A stretch of DNA of 64,000 bases, taken from assembly GCA_023412215.1 (NCBI GenBank), contig JAEYNX010000034.1:1-64000 (forward strand), written 5' to 3'. The notes under the pieces are model-generated. The model was not told the DNA's origin. It ran no database searches and worked only from the letters and a program-made list of their open reading frames with translations. A program made the translations under genes and the position numbers. The DNA comes from Bacillota bacterium. GTDB lineage: Bacteria; Bacillota; Clostridia; Oscillospirales; Ruminococcaceae. Within the stretch, counting starts at the first letter, position 1. The number at the start of each line of letters is the position of its first letter. This document shows positions 35,316-43,036 of this stretch, piece after piece.

Positions 35316-36788
35316 TTAATCCAAAGACAACAGCTTTCGATACCGCTGATAGGCCTCCTGCCATTGCTGTGTTCCTTCTGGAGTGTAAACCACCGGCTCC
35401 ACCGAGCGGCGGTTTACCGCACGGGCCTCTTCAAGGCTTGTAAGCCGGCCAAGCGCGATAAGCTGTACGGCGGCGTTGCCCATGGCCGTGGCCTCCGCGG
35501 GGCCTGCGAATACAGGCTTGCCGCAGGCGTCTGCCGTCATGCGGCAGAGCAGCGTGTCTTTAATGCCGCCGCCGATGATATGGATGCGCCCAAACCCGTG
35601 GCCCGCCAGCTGTTCCAGCAGCTTAAGCGTCACACGGTATTTGAGGGCAAGGCTCTCATAGATGCAGCGCATGATCTCGCCCCGCCCTTGCGGAACCGGC
35701 TGACGGGTGCGTTCGCAGTAGGAACGAATGCGTGCGGGCATGTCTCCCGGCGATTCAAAATCAGGTGCGTCCGGGTCGATGAAAGAGCGAAAGGCAGGCG
35801 CTTTGAGCGCTTCACGCTCCAAGGTGTCAAAATCGGCGGTCTGCCCTTCACGAATCCACTGGCGGCGGGCTTCCTGAATAAGCCACAGCCCCATAATGTT
35901 TTTTAAAAAGCGTATCTTCCCGCCAAAACCTATTTCATTGGTAAAGTTGGCCTTCGCCGCCTCCGGGATCAGGATCGGTTCAGCGCTTTCAATGCCCATG
36001 AGCGACCATGTACCGGAGCTGATATACGCATAGTCGTCGTCCTTTGCGGGAACACTCACCACCGCGGAGGCCGTGTCGTGCGTGGCGACGGCGATAACCG
36101 GCACCGGGCGGCAATGAAACTCCTCACACAGCTCCTTGGAAAGTATCCCGTAGGGCTCGCCCGCGTGAATCAGCGGGGCGAAAAGCCCGGAAGGGATATG
36201 AAGTGCTTCTAAAACATCGCTTGCCCAGTCGTTTGTGCGGGAATTAAAAAGGCTCGTGGTGGAGGCGTTTGTAATTTCACAGCGCGCCTCGCCCGTAAGC
36301 AGGTATGCGAGTAAATCGGGGATGAGCAAGAGCCGTTTGGCACGTGCAAGCTGCTCCGGCCGGTGCCGGACGAGATAGGCCAATTGATAAACGGTATTGA
36401 TGCGCATATGCTGAATGCCGGTGGCGGCGTAAAGTGCTTCTTTGGAGAGTACGGCGGCTACCGCTTCCTCCATACCGGCGGTACGGCTGTCGCGATAATG
36501 CACCGGGTTGCCGATCAGCTCGCCGTATTCATCCAGCAAACCGAAATCCACACCCCAAGTGTCGATGCCGATAGCGTCAAAGCCGCCCGCGTGCACCGCC
36601 GCTGCAATGCTCTGTCGGATCTCGTAAAAAAGCTTTGGGATGTCCCAATACAGGGTGCCGCGCATGAGCACGGGATCGTTTGAAAAGCGGTGCAGCTCGC
36701 GCAGGGTTAAGGTGTTGCCGTCGAACTCCCCGAGCATCGCTCTTCCGCTCGAAGCACCCAAATCAAGGGAGAGAACCCTCGTTACCAT
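35316..36788 (-). CDS. rhaB: Rhamnulokinase
   Basis: This ~490-residue FGGY-family kinase phosphorylates L-rhamnulose. Phosphate loop SLDLGASSGRAMLGEF, substrate loop IGIDTWGVDFGLLD, ATHDTASAVVSVPA and the adenosine motif IHIIGGGIKDTLLCRMTAD identify it. The ATG at 36788 has GGTGG nearby and starts at the conserved N-terminus, unlike ATG 36806. It is the first gene of the thirteen-gene - strand run. Confidence 0.94.
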   Translation of the reverse strand: MVTRVLSLDLGASSGRAMLGEFDGNTLTLRELHRFSNDPVLMRGTLYWDIPKLFYEIRQSIAAAVHAGGFDAIGIDTWGVDFGLLDEYGELIGNPVHYRDSRTAGMEEAVAAVLSKEALYAATGIQHMRINTVYQLAYLVRHRPEQLARAKRLLLIPDLLAYLLTGEARCEITNASTTSLFNSRTNDWASDVLEALHIPSGLFAPLIHAGEPYGILSKELCEEFHCRPVPVIAVATHDTASAVVSVPAKDDDYAYISSGTWSLMGIESAEPILIPEAAKANFTNEIGFGGKIRFLKNIMGLWLIQEARRQWIREGQTADFDTLEREALKAPAFRSFIDPDAPDFESPGDMPARIRSYCERTRQPVPQGRGEIMRCIYESLALKYRVTLKLLEQLAGHGFGRIHIIGGGIKDTLLCRMTADACGKPVFAGPAEATAMGNAAVQLIALGRLTSLEEARAVNRRSVEPVVYTPEGTQQWQEAYQRYRKLLSLD

Positions 36789-36818
36789 TTTTCCACCGTC
36801 CCTCATGAGATTGTTTAC

Positions 36819-36848
36819 AGTGTAGCATGCACACAGCTAAATGTACAG
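36819..36848 (-). promoter_or_regulatory. Candidate promoter of the rha/uxa run
   Basis: On the - strand an extended -10 TGCTACACT (TACACT at 36819-36824) lies 31 bases before the rhaB start. The hexamer CTGTAC at 36843-36848, 18 bases upstream, is a weak -35, which would suit an activated or repressed catabolic promoter. Confidence 0.4.
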
Positions 36849-36862
36849 TTTTGCACGATATC

Positions 36863-36891
36863 TTGATAAAAAATCATAAATATTATATAAT
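36863..36891 (+). promoter_or_regulatory. Promoter of the DeoR-family regulator gene
   Basis: TTGATA (36863-36868), a 17-base spacer and TATAAT (36886-36891) form a near-consensus sigma-A promoter 41 bases before the start. Confidence 0.75.
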
Positions 36892-36931
36892 CGAATCAAA
36901 ATCAATCAAAAGTGAGCGAGGTGTTCCATCC

Positions 36932-37720
36932 ATGTTTGCATCGGAACGACAACAACAGATTATAAACCTACTGGAGCGGGAAAACAGCGCAACGGTAAAT
37001 TCTCTGAGCAAAAAGCTGTTTGTCAGCGCGGCAACCATCCGGCGCGATCTGGCGGAACTTGCGCACGCGGGGCTTATCAGCCGCTCTCACGGGGGCGCCG
37101 TTTTAGTGGAGGGCGGCGCGGCCGAGTCCCCCATCTCTATCCGCGAGTTGCAGCAGACCAAAGAAAAACGGACCATTGCCGAGCTGGTCATTCCGCTCAT
37201 CCGGCCCAACTCGGTTTTGTTCATGGACTCGAGCAGCACGGTGGGCATGGTGGTTCCCCTATTGTCGCAGCTGAAAGGGCTGACGGTGATCACCAACGGG
37301 CTGGGCAACGCCCTGCTGCTCTCCCGCCGCACCGACGCGAAGATCTACATGCCGGAGGGGATGGTGAACCCGCGCTCCACCTCGGTGGTGGGCGGGGGTA
37401 CGCTTCGCTTCCTTGCGAGGTTTCAGGCGGATTTGGCGCTCATCTCCTGCAGCGGGCTGTCGCTCACCGAGGAGGTGACGGACGCCTCGCCCGAGCAGTC
37501 GGACGTAAAGCGCATGATGCTGCAGAACGCGCGCGCGGGGGTGCTTTTGTGCGACGCCAGCAAAGTGGGCGAGGTGTACATGTGCCGCACCTGCGGGTTT
37601 GAGAACCTGCAGACACTGGTCACGGACAAGGCCCCCGATTCCGCCTATCTTACACGTGCGCAGGAGGCCGGATGTAACGTGTTGTACCCCAAACCCAGCG
37701 GCGGAAAGAGCCATCTATGA
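36932..37720 (+). CDS. DeoR-family sugar-catabolism regulator
   Basis: ATG 36932 (GAGGTG upstream) opens directly into the DeoR helix-turn-helix (SERQQQIINLLERENSATVN, SAATIRRDLAELAHAGLISRSHGGA). The C-terminal domain is a sugar-phosphate-sensing ISO-like fold (LFMDSSSTVGMVVPLL, VITNGLGNALLLSR, CDASKVG). An upstream ATG at 36827 lies before the promoter and cannot be the start. It is divergent from rhaB, so it most likely represses the rhamnose/galacturonate run, with a phosphorylated sugar as inducer (inference from family). Confidence 0.88.
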   Translation: MFASERQQQIINLLERENSATVNSLSKKLFVSAATIRRDLAELAHAGLISRSHGGAVLVEGGAAESPISIRELQQTKEKRTIAELVIPLIRPNSVLFMDSSSTVGMVVPLLSQLKGLTVITNGLGNALLLSRRTDAKIYMPEGMVNPRSTSVVGGGTLRFLARFQADLALISCSGLSLTEEVTDASPEQSDVKRMMLQNARAGVLLCDASKVGEVYMCRTCGFENLQTLVTDKAPDSAYLTRAQEAGCNVLYPKPSGGKSHL

Positions 37721-37784
37721 CATATGAAGAAATTTAAATATTACTTATTGTTACCGTTTTACACGGTTCTTTCACAAAAATTTG

Positions 37785-37850
37785 GGGCTTTAATGAAGCC
37801 CTGAAAAGTAAAAGAACAGATGGTCAAGCGATGCTTGACCATCTGTTCTT
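37785..37850. terminator. Pair of hairpins between convergent deoR-type and DUF362 genes
   Basis: A small stem GGGCTT/AAGCCC (37785-37801) is followed by a perfect 18-bp stem (37812-37829 and 37833-37850) with a 3-base loop and T-rich flank. The larger one works for both strands. Confidence 0.82.
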
Positions 37851-37866
37851 CTATTGTTTTATTTGC

Positions 37867-39375
37867 TTATTTCTGTTCGTTTGCTTTCAAATCCACCTGC
37901 AGCTCGGCATAATTCATGTATTGGTCGTAAACATGAAGGCTTATGCCGTCTGTCGATGCTTCGGCGCCCAAACCATCAACCTTGACGGTGAAAGCCGAGG
38001 CATCCACGGGCGTGCAGGTGCCCAGATACTCCCCGTCTTTGTAAACCTCAACCTTGCGCGCCTTGCCGTCACCCGTAATGTCAACCGTCAACACGCCGTT
38101 TGAGAGCTGCGCGTTCTTCACCTGAACGGACGGTGCTTTCAGGTCGGTAAACTTCCCCTCGGGCGCGGTGCCTTTAAAGTCTTTGCGAACCTCGTCTACG
38201 CGCTTACCCACCACATGTATCTTAGCAACGTCGCTGTTACCCGCCCCGCTTTCCGCCAGATGCCCAAGGTAGCCGACCGCGGCGGGGTCCCACTCCATGA
38301 TGAGGGAGGAAACGGTATCGACGGCGACACTGTCTTTGCCCGCAAGGATCAGCCTTGTGTTCATCTGGTCCTGCGCGATGTCGGTGGTGCCCGTCATATC
38401 GTAGGAGGGGGTGGGGCCGTTTTGTACGCCCTGCAGCCCGTCGATAATGGCAAAGGTCACAGGCCTTGCCGTAAACCAGTCGGCAATCCACTGGTCAAGC
38501 TTGGTTTTGTCGTGGTCGAGCACGTTGTACCGCAGGTTGTTGCTCGCGCTGGTGCCGTAGATATTGGCGGGTGTCGCCCCGATGCCCACATTCTTGATCG
38601 CGCCCGACACCACCTCTGTCCAGTGGGTTTTAAGCACCGGCAGGCTGATGAGCACATCCGCCTCGTAGTAGCGCTTGTTCATATATACGGTGTCGTTGCC
38701 CTCAAGCCTCGCGTCCTTCACCGGCACCTTGATAAGCTGGGACGAATCATAATCCCGCCACGGGCCGCTGTCATCCTCTATCGCGATGAACTCGTCGACG
38801 GCGGGGATATACTCGGGCGTGTAATTGAGCTGCTTCATGCAGGCCTCGGTATCAAAGGACGAGCCTTCCATCACATACACCTTGCCGCTCGGGTTGAGCT
38901 GCCTCACCAGCTCGACAACGGCCCTCGTAACCCTGTAATCGGTGGTGGTGCCGTTTACCTCGGGGTTTAACGGCTTGCCGTTGCTCCCCGGCAGCGTATA
39001 GTCGATGGGGGTTACCAGATTGGGCTTGATGACCACCGTCATCCCGTCCGACAGGATGTCTTGCAGGCCGCCCGCCTGTTCGACGGCGCTTTGCACCATC
39101 TCTTTGATATCGTTATACTCTAAATCCTCCGCCTTGGCCTTGGCTGATTGTATAATGCTGACCACCGACTGGTCTTGTGACAGCGTGGTTTGTACGCTGT
39201 CCGAGCCTGTGGCTGCGCCCGCGCTCGAACTTACCACCGGTGCGGCGCCGGAGCTTTGCTGATAGACCGGTTTAAAATCGATAAGCTGCAGAGAGAAGAT
39301 GACAGTAGCCGCTAAAATAAGGCATAGCATGACACACAGTGTTATGAGCCGCAGCATTTTCTTCCCCGGTTTCAT
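37867..39375 (-). CDS. Membrane-anchored DUF362 domain protein
   Basis: ATG 39375 has GGGAGG upstream. The ~502-residue protein has one N-terminal membrane anchor (LITLCVMLCLILAATVIFSL) and a Ser/Ala-rich linker. The rest is a DUF362 domain (MTVVIKPNLVTP, DYRVTRAVVELVRQLNPSGK, VLISLPVLKTHWTEVVSGAI) and an Ig-like C-terminal part. No ferredoxin motif is present, unlike many DUF362 proteins. The function of the family is not established. It follows the permease gene by 28 bases, so the two are probably co-transcribed. Confidence 0.85.
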   Translation of the reverse strand: MKPGKKMLRLITLCVMLCLILAATVIFSLQLIDFKPVYQQSSGAAPVVSSSAGAATGSDSVQTTLSQDQSVVSIIQSAKAKAEDLEYNDIKEMVQSAVEQAGGLQDILSDGMTVVIKPNLVTPIDYTLPGSNGKPLNPEVNGTTTDYRVTRAVVELVRQLNPSGKVYVMEGSSFDTEACMKQLNYTPEYIPAVDEFIAIEDDSGPWRDYDSSQLIKVPVKDARLEGNDTVYMNKRYYEADVLISLPVLKTHWTEVVSGAIKNVGIGATPANIYGTSASNNLRYNVLDHDKTKLDQWIADWFTARPVTFAIIDGLQGVQNGPTPSYDMTGTTDIAQDQMNTRLILAGKDSVAVDTVSSLIMEWDPAAVGYLGHLAESGAGNSDVAKIHVVGKRVDEVRKDFKGTAPEGKFTDLKAPSVQVKNAQLSNGVLTVDITGDGKARKVEVYKDGEYLGTCTPVDASAFTVKVDGLGAEASTDGISLHVYDQYMNYAELQVDLKANEQK

Positions 39376-39403
39376 GTGTGAGCTACCTCCCATACAATTG
39401 ATG

Positions 39404-40306
39404 TTAGCGATAGATGACGCCGATAAGCAGCGAAAAAGCGATGACGAGGATCACGTAAAGGACGATGACCACCGGCCGCAGGATAACCGCCAACGCCATG
39501 AGCGGCGTTACCCGTGTGGCAGGGCCGACAAACAGAAATGCCAGCGACTCGCCCTTGCTCATGCCCTGCGCAATAAACTCGCGCACCACGGGGATTACCC
39601 CGCCGCCGCAGGCGTAAAGAGGCACCCCCAGCAGCGCCGAAACAAGCAGTGAAACAAAGCCGTTGCCTTGAAAAACCGCCGTAAGCCACTCTTTGGGCAC
39701 CAGAACATCGATTACCGCACCTATCAGCACGCCGATTACTATGTAAAAACCTACGAACGTTAAACCGTCAAAGATATTTTTGAGAAATTCCTTCAGCACG
39801 AATTTCTTTTTCCCCCGGCTCAGTATCTCCTGCTCGGCGTTGTCCGCCGTAACAGCCGAGGCATTGACAAGCCGCGATTGCGGCACGCGGTAAAGGCATA
39901 AGCCGAGCAGTATGCCGAATATAAGTACTGCCGCGGCCCGCGCAAGGGCCATCTCGGGGCCTAAGCCGCCCCAGGTGTAGATAAACAGCTGCGGGTTCAT
40001 CATCGCCGACACCGACAAAAAGGTGATCAGCGGGGCAATAGGTACCTTTGCCTTAAAAAGCTGCAGCATCACCGGCACCGTGCCGTAGGTGCAGAGCGGC
40101 GACAGCATGCCCAGCACCGCCGCTACCAGTATGGCGGCAAACGGCGACCTGTTCACGCCCTTGTAGATGAGCTTTGTCCACGAGGTGAGCTTAAGGGCTT
40201 CACCGACAATCACGCCGAAGACAATATAGGGCGCGAGCGCAAGCAAGGACACGCCGGCATTGTATAAAATAAAGATGATATACTCGAGCGGCTGATAGGT
40301 ATACAT
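39404..40306 (-). CDS. ArsP/DUF318-type permease
   Basis: This 300-residue integral membrane protein has about eight predicted helices in two similar halves. Each half carries a Cys-containing conserved motif: LGMLSPLCTYGTVPVMLQLF and LGVPLYACGGGVIPVVREFI. This is the PF03773 (ArsP_1/SO_0444-like) pattern, known in organoarsenical and metal efflux proteins. The substrate is unknown here. It forms a unit with the DUF362 protein. Confidence 0.82.
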   Translation of the reverse strand: MYTYQPLEYIIFILYNAGVSLLALAPYIVFGVIVGEALKLTSWTKLIYKGVNRSPFAAILVAAVLGMLSPLCTYGTVPVMLQLFKAKVPIAPLITFLSVSAMMNPQLFIYTWGGLGPEMALARAAAVLIFGILLGLCLYRVPQSRLVNASAVTADNAEQEILSRGKKKFVLKEFLKNIFDGLTFVGFYIVIGVLIGAVIDVLVPKEWLTAVFQGNGFVSLLVSALLGVPLYACGGGVIPVVREFIAQGMSKGESLAFLFVGPATRVTPLMALAVILRPVVIVLYVILVIAFSLLIGVIYR

Positions 40307-40360
40307 CGCTATCCCTGCACTTTTTATCCTGAATATTCTGTAATTTTTATATTATAGCAT

Positions 40361-40369
40361 ATTTTTACT
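40361..40369 (-). promoter_or_regulatory. Extended -10 promoter of the permease/DUF362 pair
   Basis: On the - strand TGCTATAAT lies 55 bases before the permease start. The -35 is weak (TTGCCG at short spacing). Confidence 0.5.
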
Positions 40370-40401
40370 GACGGCAATAGGGGCGGACGAAAAGTTTTCG
40401 T

Positions 40402-40429
40402 TTGACATTTCCGCCGCCCGTGCTATAAT
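40402..40429 (+). promoter_or_regulatory. Strong promoter of the thiamine operon
   Basis: TTGACA (40402-40407), a 16-base spacer and an extended -10 TGCTATAAT (TATAAT 40424-40429) place the transcript start just before the first TPP aptamer. A 15-base palindrome (40387-40401) abuts the -35. Confidence 0.85.
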
Positions 40430-40438
40430 TAAAAAGAA

Positions 40439-40556
40439 CTGGGGGGACTCAGATTATCAACATGCGCTATACCGTTTGTTGATAAGGGAGTTGAGAAGGT
40501 AAAACCTGACCCTTTGAACCTGGCGGTTAACACCGGCGTAGGGAACGTGAACTTAA
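40439..40556 (+). ncRNA. TPP riboswitch (thi box), first of tandem pair
   Basis: The conserved thi-box core is present: GGGGGG at the 5' side, TTGAGA, ACCCTTTGAACCTG and GGCGTAGGGAA. The P3 extension is a perfect 9-bp stem (TTATCAACA with TGTTGATAA). A convincing P1 closing stem was not seen. GAACG after the core can pair with CGTTC in the following terminator, which would be the antiterminator. Confidence 0.9.
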
Positions 40557-40561
40557 AGGAT

Positions 40562-40595
40562 AAGCGTTCGCCTGCTATGGGTGAACGCTTTTTTG
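40562..40595 (+). terminator. Expression-platform terminator of TPP riboswitch 1
   Basis: An 11-bp stem with one wobble (AAGCGTTCGCC with GGTGAACGCTT) is followed by TTTT. It stands between the two aptamers, so each has its own terminator. Confidence 0.85.
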
Positions 40596-40612
40596 TTTAA
40601 AAAATTGAATCA

Positions 40613-40830
40613 TTGCGGGGGGACTCAAATTGTCAACATACGGCCAAGCCGCCTGTTGATAATACTAATTCCAATAAGAAATAAACCGTGAAAAATTCTT
40701 CACAAAAGGCATAAATTTAACCTTTTGCCCGAATTTTTTCTATATTTCTAATTGTAATAAGTAAAAGAGAGTTGAGAAGGTAAAACCTGACCCTTTGAAC
40801 CTGTCAGTTAACGCTGTTGTAGGGAAGCAA
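40613..40830 (+). ncRNA. TPP riboswitch, second of tandem pair, interrupted in P3
   Basis: P1 is TTGC (40613-40616) with GCAA (40827-40830). The core elements GGGGGGACTC, GTTGAGAAGG, ACCCTTTGAACCTG and TTGTAGGGAA are intact. The P3 distal stem (TTGTCAACA with TGTTGATAA) is present. Between it and the 3' side of the inner P3 stem sits the 101-bp inverted-repeat element (40663-40763). The core is therefore conserved around an insertion in the variable arm. Confidence 0.85.
40663..40763. mobile_element. MITE-like inverted-repeat element, copy 2, inside the TPP riboswitch
   Basis: The element proper is 40665-40761 (97 bp), flanked by TA on both sides. The 19-base outer ends pair with about three mismatches, and the inverted similarity extends inward to GAAAAATTC/GAATTTTTTC. 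The centre holds an AAAAGG/CCTTTT hairpin. The whole element can fold into one long imperfect hairpin. Copy 1 lies at 24167-24266. Confidence 0.75.
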
Positions 40831-40846
40831 ACACAGAATACCCTGT

Positions 40847-40876
40847 ATGCTCACCTTCACGGTGGGCATTTTTTAT
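40847..40876 (+). terminator. Expression-platform terminator of TPP riboswitch 2
   Basis: ATGCTCACC and GGTGGGCAT pair with one wobble around TTCAC, followed by TTTTT, 26 bases before thiD. Confidence 0.85.
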
Positions 40877-40901
40877 TGAAAAAAGGAGTCTTAAAGCCAT
40901 T

Positions 40902-41714
40902 ATGAAGCATGTGTTAACTATTGCGGGCTCAGACTGCAGCGGCGGCGCCGGTATTCAGGCCGACATTAAAACCTTCTCGGCGCACGGCACCTACGGCATG
41001 AGCGTGATCGTTTCGGTGGTTGCCGAAAACACCTGCCGCGTACTCTCGATTCAGGACGTCACGCCCCAAATCATTGCCGACCAGATCGACGCGGTGTTTG
41101 AGGATATTCGGGTAGACGGCGTAAAGGTGGGGATGCTCTCGGGTGCCGAGCAGATGCGTGCCGTCGCGCAGAAGCTCAGACAGTACGCCCCCAAGAACGT
41201 GGTGATCGACCCTGTGATGGTCGCCAAAGGCGGCTGCGCGCTGATGAAGCCCGAGGCCCTTGAAACGCTCAAGGCAGAGGTCATTCCGCAGGCCTGCCTG
41301 CTCACCCCCAATATCCCCGAGGCGGAGGCGATAACCGGCCGCGCCATACACACCCTTGATGACATGAAAGAGGCCGCCGCGAAGATTTACCGTATGGGCG
41401 CTCAAAATGTGCTGGTCAAGGGCGGGCATCTGGAGGGGGACGCGGCCGACATCCTGTACGACGGGAAGGAGTATTACACCTTCACAGGCAAGCGCATCGC
41501 AACCACCCACACCCACGGAACGGGGTGCACCCTGTCCTCGGCCATTACCGCAAATCTTGCAAACGGAATGACACTGCCGCAGGCGGCAGAGGCGGCAAAG
41601 GCGTATGTGACCACCGCCATCGAGCACGCCCTGCCCATCGGCAAGGGGCACGGCCCAACCAACCACTTCTATAGCTTATTTAATAACGGAGGATTCTTGA
41701 GTGAAAACGTTTAA
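40902..41714 (+). CDS. thiD: Hydroxymethylpyrimidine (phosphate) kinase
   Basis: This 270-residue ribokinase-fold enzyme phosphorylates HMP and HMP-P. Signatures: TIAGSDCSGGAGIQADIKTF, DPVMVAKGG, LTPNIPEAEAITG and the anion-hole THGTGCTLSSAITA. It is the first gene after the tandem riboswitches and overlaps thiC by 14 bases. Confidence 0.95.
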   Translation: MKHVLTIAGSDCSGGAGIQADIKTFSAHGTYGMSVIVSVVAENTCRVLSIQDVTPQIIADQIDAVFEDIRVDGVKVGMLSGAEQMRAVAQKLRQYAPKNVVIDPVMVAKGGCALMKPEALETLKAEVIPQACLLTPNIPEAEAITGRAIHTLDDMKEAAAKIYRMGAQNVLVKGGHLEGDAADILYDGKEYYTFTGKRIATTHTHGTGCTLSSAITANLANGMTLPQAAEAAKAYVTTAIEHALPIGKGHGPTNHFYSLFNNGGFLSENV

Positions 41715-43014
41715 AACACAGATGCAGGCCGCGAAGGCCGGTATCCTGACCAAAGAGATGGAGACCGTCGCCCGCAAGGAGCAGATAGAACCCCAAAAAC
41801 TGCTCCCGCTCGTTGCCTGCGGCCAGGTGGCCATCCCCGCCAACGTCAACCACACCGCCCTTTCGGCGGAGGGCATCGGCACGGGGCTTAAAACCAAGAT
41901 CAATGTAAACTTGGGCATCTCGGGCGACTGCAAGGATTACACGGTAGAGATGCAGAAGGTAAAGCTCGCGCTGGGCTTCGGCGCCGAGGCGATTATGGAT
42001 TTGAGCAACTACGGTAAAACCAACACCTTCCGCAGGGAGCTGATCGCCATGTCGCCCGCGATGATCGGCACGGTGCCGATGTACGACGCCATCGGCTACC
42101 TTGAAAAAGACCTGCTGGAAATCTCCGCACAGGATTTTCTAAAGGTGGTGGAGGCGCACGCCCGTGAAGGGGTGGACTTTATGACGATTCACGCGGGCAT
42201 CAACCGCCGTGTGGTGGAGGCGTTTCGGCGTGAAGGGCGCAAGATGAACATCGTCTCGCGCGGCGGGTCGCTGCTGTTTGCGTGGATGGAGATGACGGGC
42301 AACGAAAACCCGTTCTTTGAGTACTACGACGAAGTGCTGGATATCCTGCGGGAGTACGACGTAACCATCAGCCTTGGGGACGCGCTGCGCCCCGGCTGCC
42401 TTGCCGACAGCAGCGACGCCGCGCAGATCGGCGAGCTGATCGAGCTTGGCAACCTCACCAAGCGGGCGTGGAGCCACGACGTACAGGTGATGGTGGAAGG
42501 CCCCGGGCACATGGCGATGAACGAGATCGCCGCCAATATGGTGCTGCAGAAGCGCCTCTGCCACAACGCCCCCTTCTATGTGCTCGGCCCGCTCGTGACC
42601 GACATCGCCCCGGGGTACGACCACATCACCTCCGCCATCGGCGGGGCGATAGCCGCCGCGAGCGGCGCAGATTTCTTGTGCTATGTCACCCCCGCCGAGC
42701 ACCTGCGCCTGCCCGACCTGGACGATGTAAAGGAAGGGATTGTGGCGAGTAAGATCGCCGCCCATGCCGCCGATATCGCCAAGGGCATCCCCCACGCGCG
42801 GGATATCGACGATAAGATGGCCCACGCACGCCACCGAATCGACTGGGACGAGATGTTCTCGCTTGCCATCGACGGCGAAAAGGCGCGCAGATACTTTGAG
42901 AGCACCCCTCCGGCAGACCGGCACACCTGCTCGATGTGCGGCAAGATGTGCGCGGTGAGAACCACCAACCTCATCCTCGAGGGTAAAAAGGTAGAATTCT
43001 GCAGCGAGAAATAA
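41701..43014 (+). CDS. thiC: Phosphomethylpyrimidine synthase (short form)
   Basis: This 437-residue radical-SAM enzyme makes HMP-P from AIR. The start is GTG 41701 with CGGAGG eight bases upstream, inside the end of thiD. It lacks the N-terminal extension of the E. coli protein. The C-terminal cluster motif reads Cys410-x2-Cys413-x3-Cys417 (CSMCGKMC), one residue shorter in the second gap than the CX2CX4C I recall for E. coli. Other motifs: VMVEGPGHMAMNEI and PLVTDIAPGYDHITSAIGGA. Confidence 0.95.
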   Translation: MKTFKTQMQAAKAGILTKEMETVARKEQIEPQKLLPLVACGQVAIPANVNHTALSAEGIGTGLKTKINVNLGISGDCKDYTVEMQKVKLALGFGAEAIMDLSNYGKTNTFRRELIAMSPAMIGTVPMYDAIGYLEKDLLEISAQDFLKVVEAHAREGVDFMTIHAGINRRVVEAFRREGRKMNIVSRGGSLLFAWMEMTGNENPFFEYYDEVLDILREYDVTISLGDALRPGCLADSSDAAQIGELIELGNLTKRAWSHDVQVMVEGPGHMAMNEIAANMVLQKRLCHNAPFYVLGPLVTDIAPGYDHITSAIGGAIAAASGADFLCYVTPAEHLRLPDLDDVKEGIVASKIAAHAADIAKGIPHARDIDDKMAHARHRIDWDEMFSLAIDGEKARRYFESTPPADRHTCSMCGKMCAVRTTNLILEGKKVEFCSEK

Positions 43015-43036
43015 GAAACAGGAAGGGCATAGACGA

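Noticed and set aside
36827..36931. N-terminal 35-residue extension of the DeoR-type regulator
   Set aside because: It contains the gene's own TTGATA/TATAAT promoter, so it is not transcribed.
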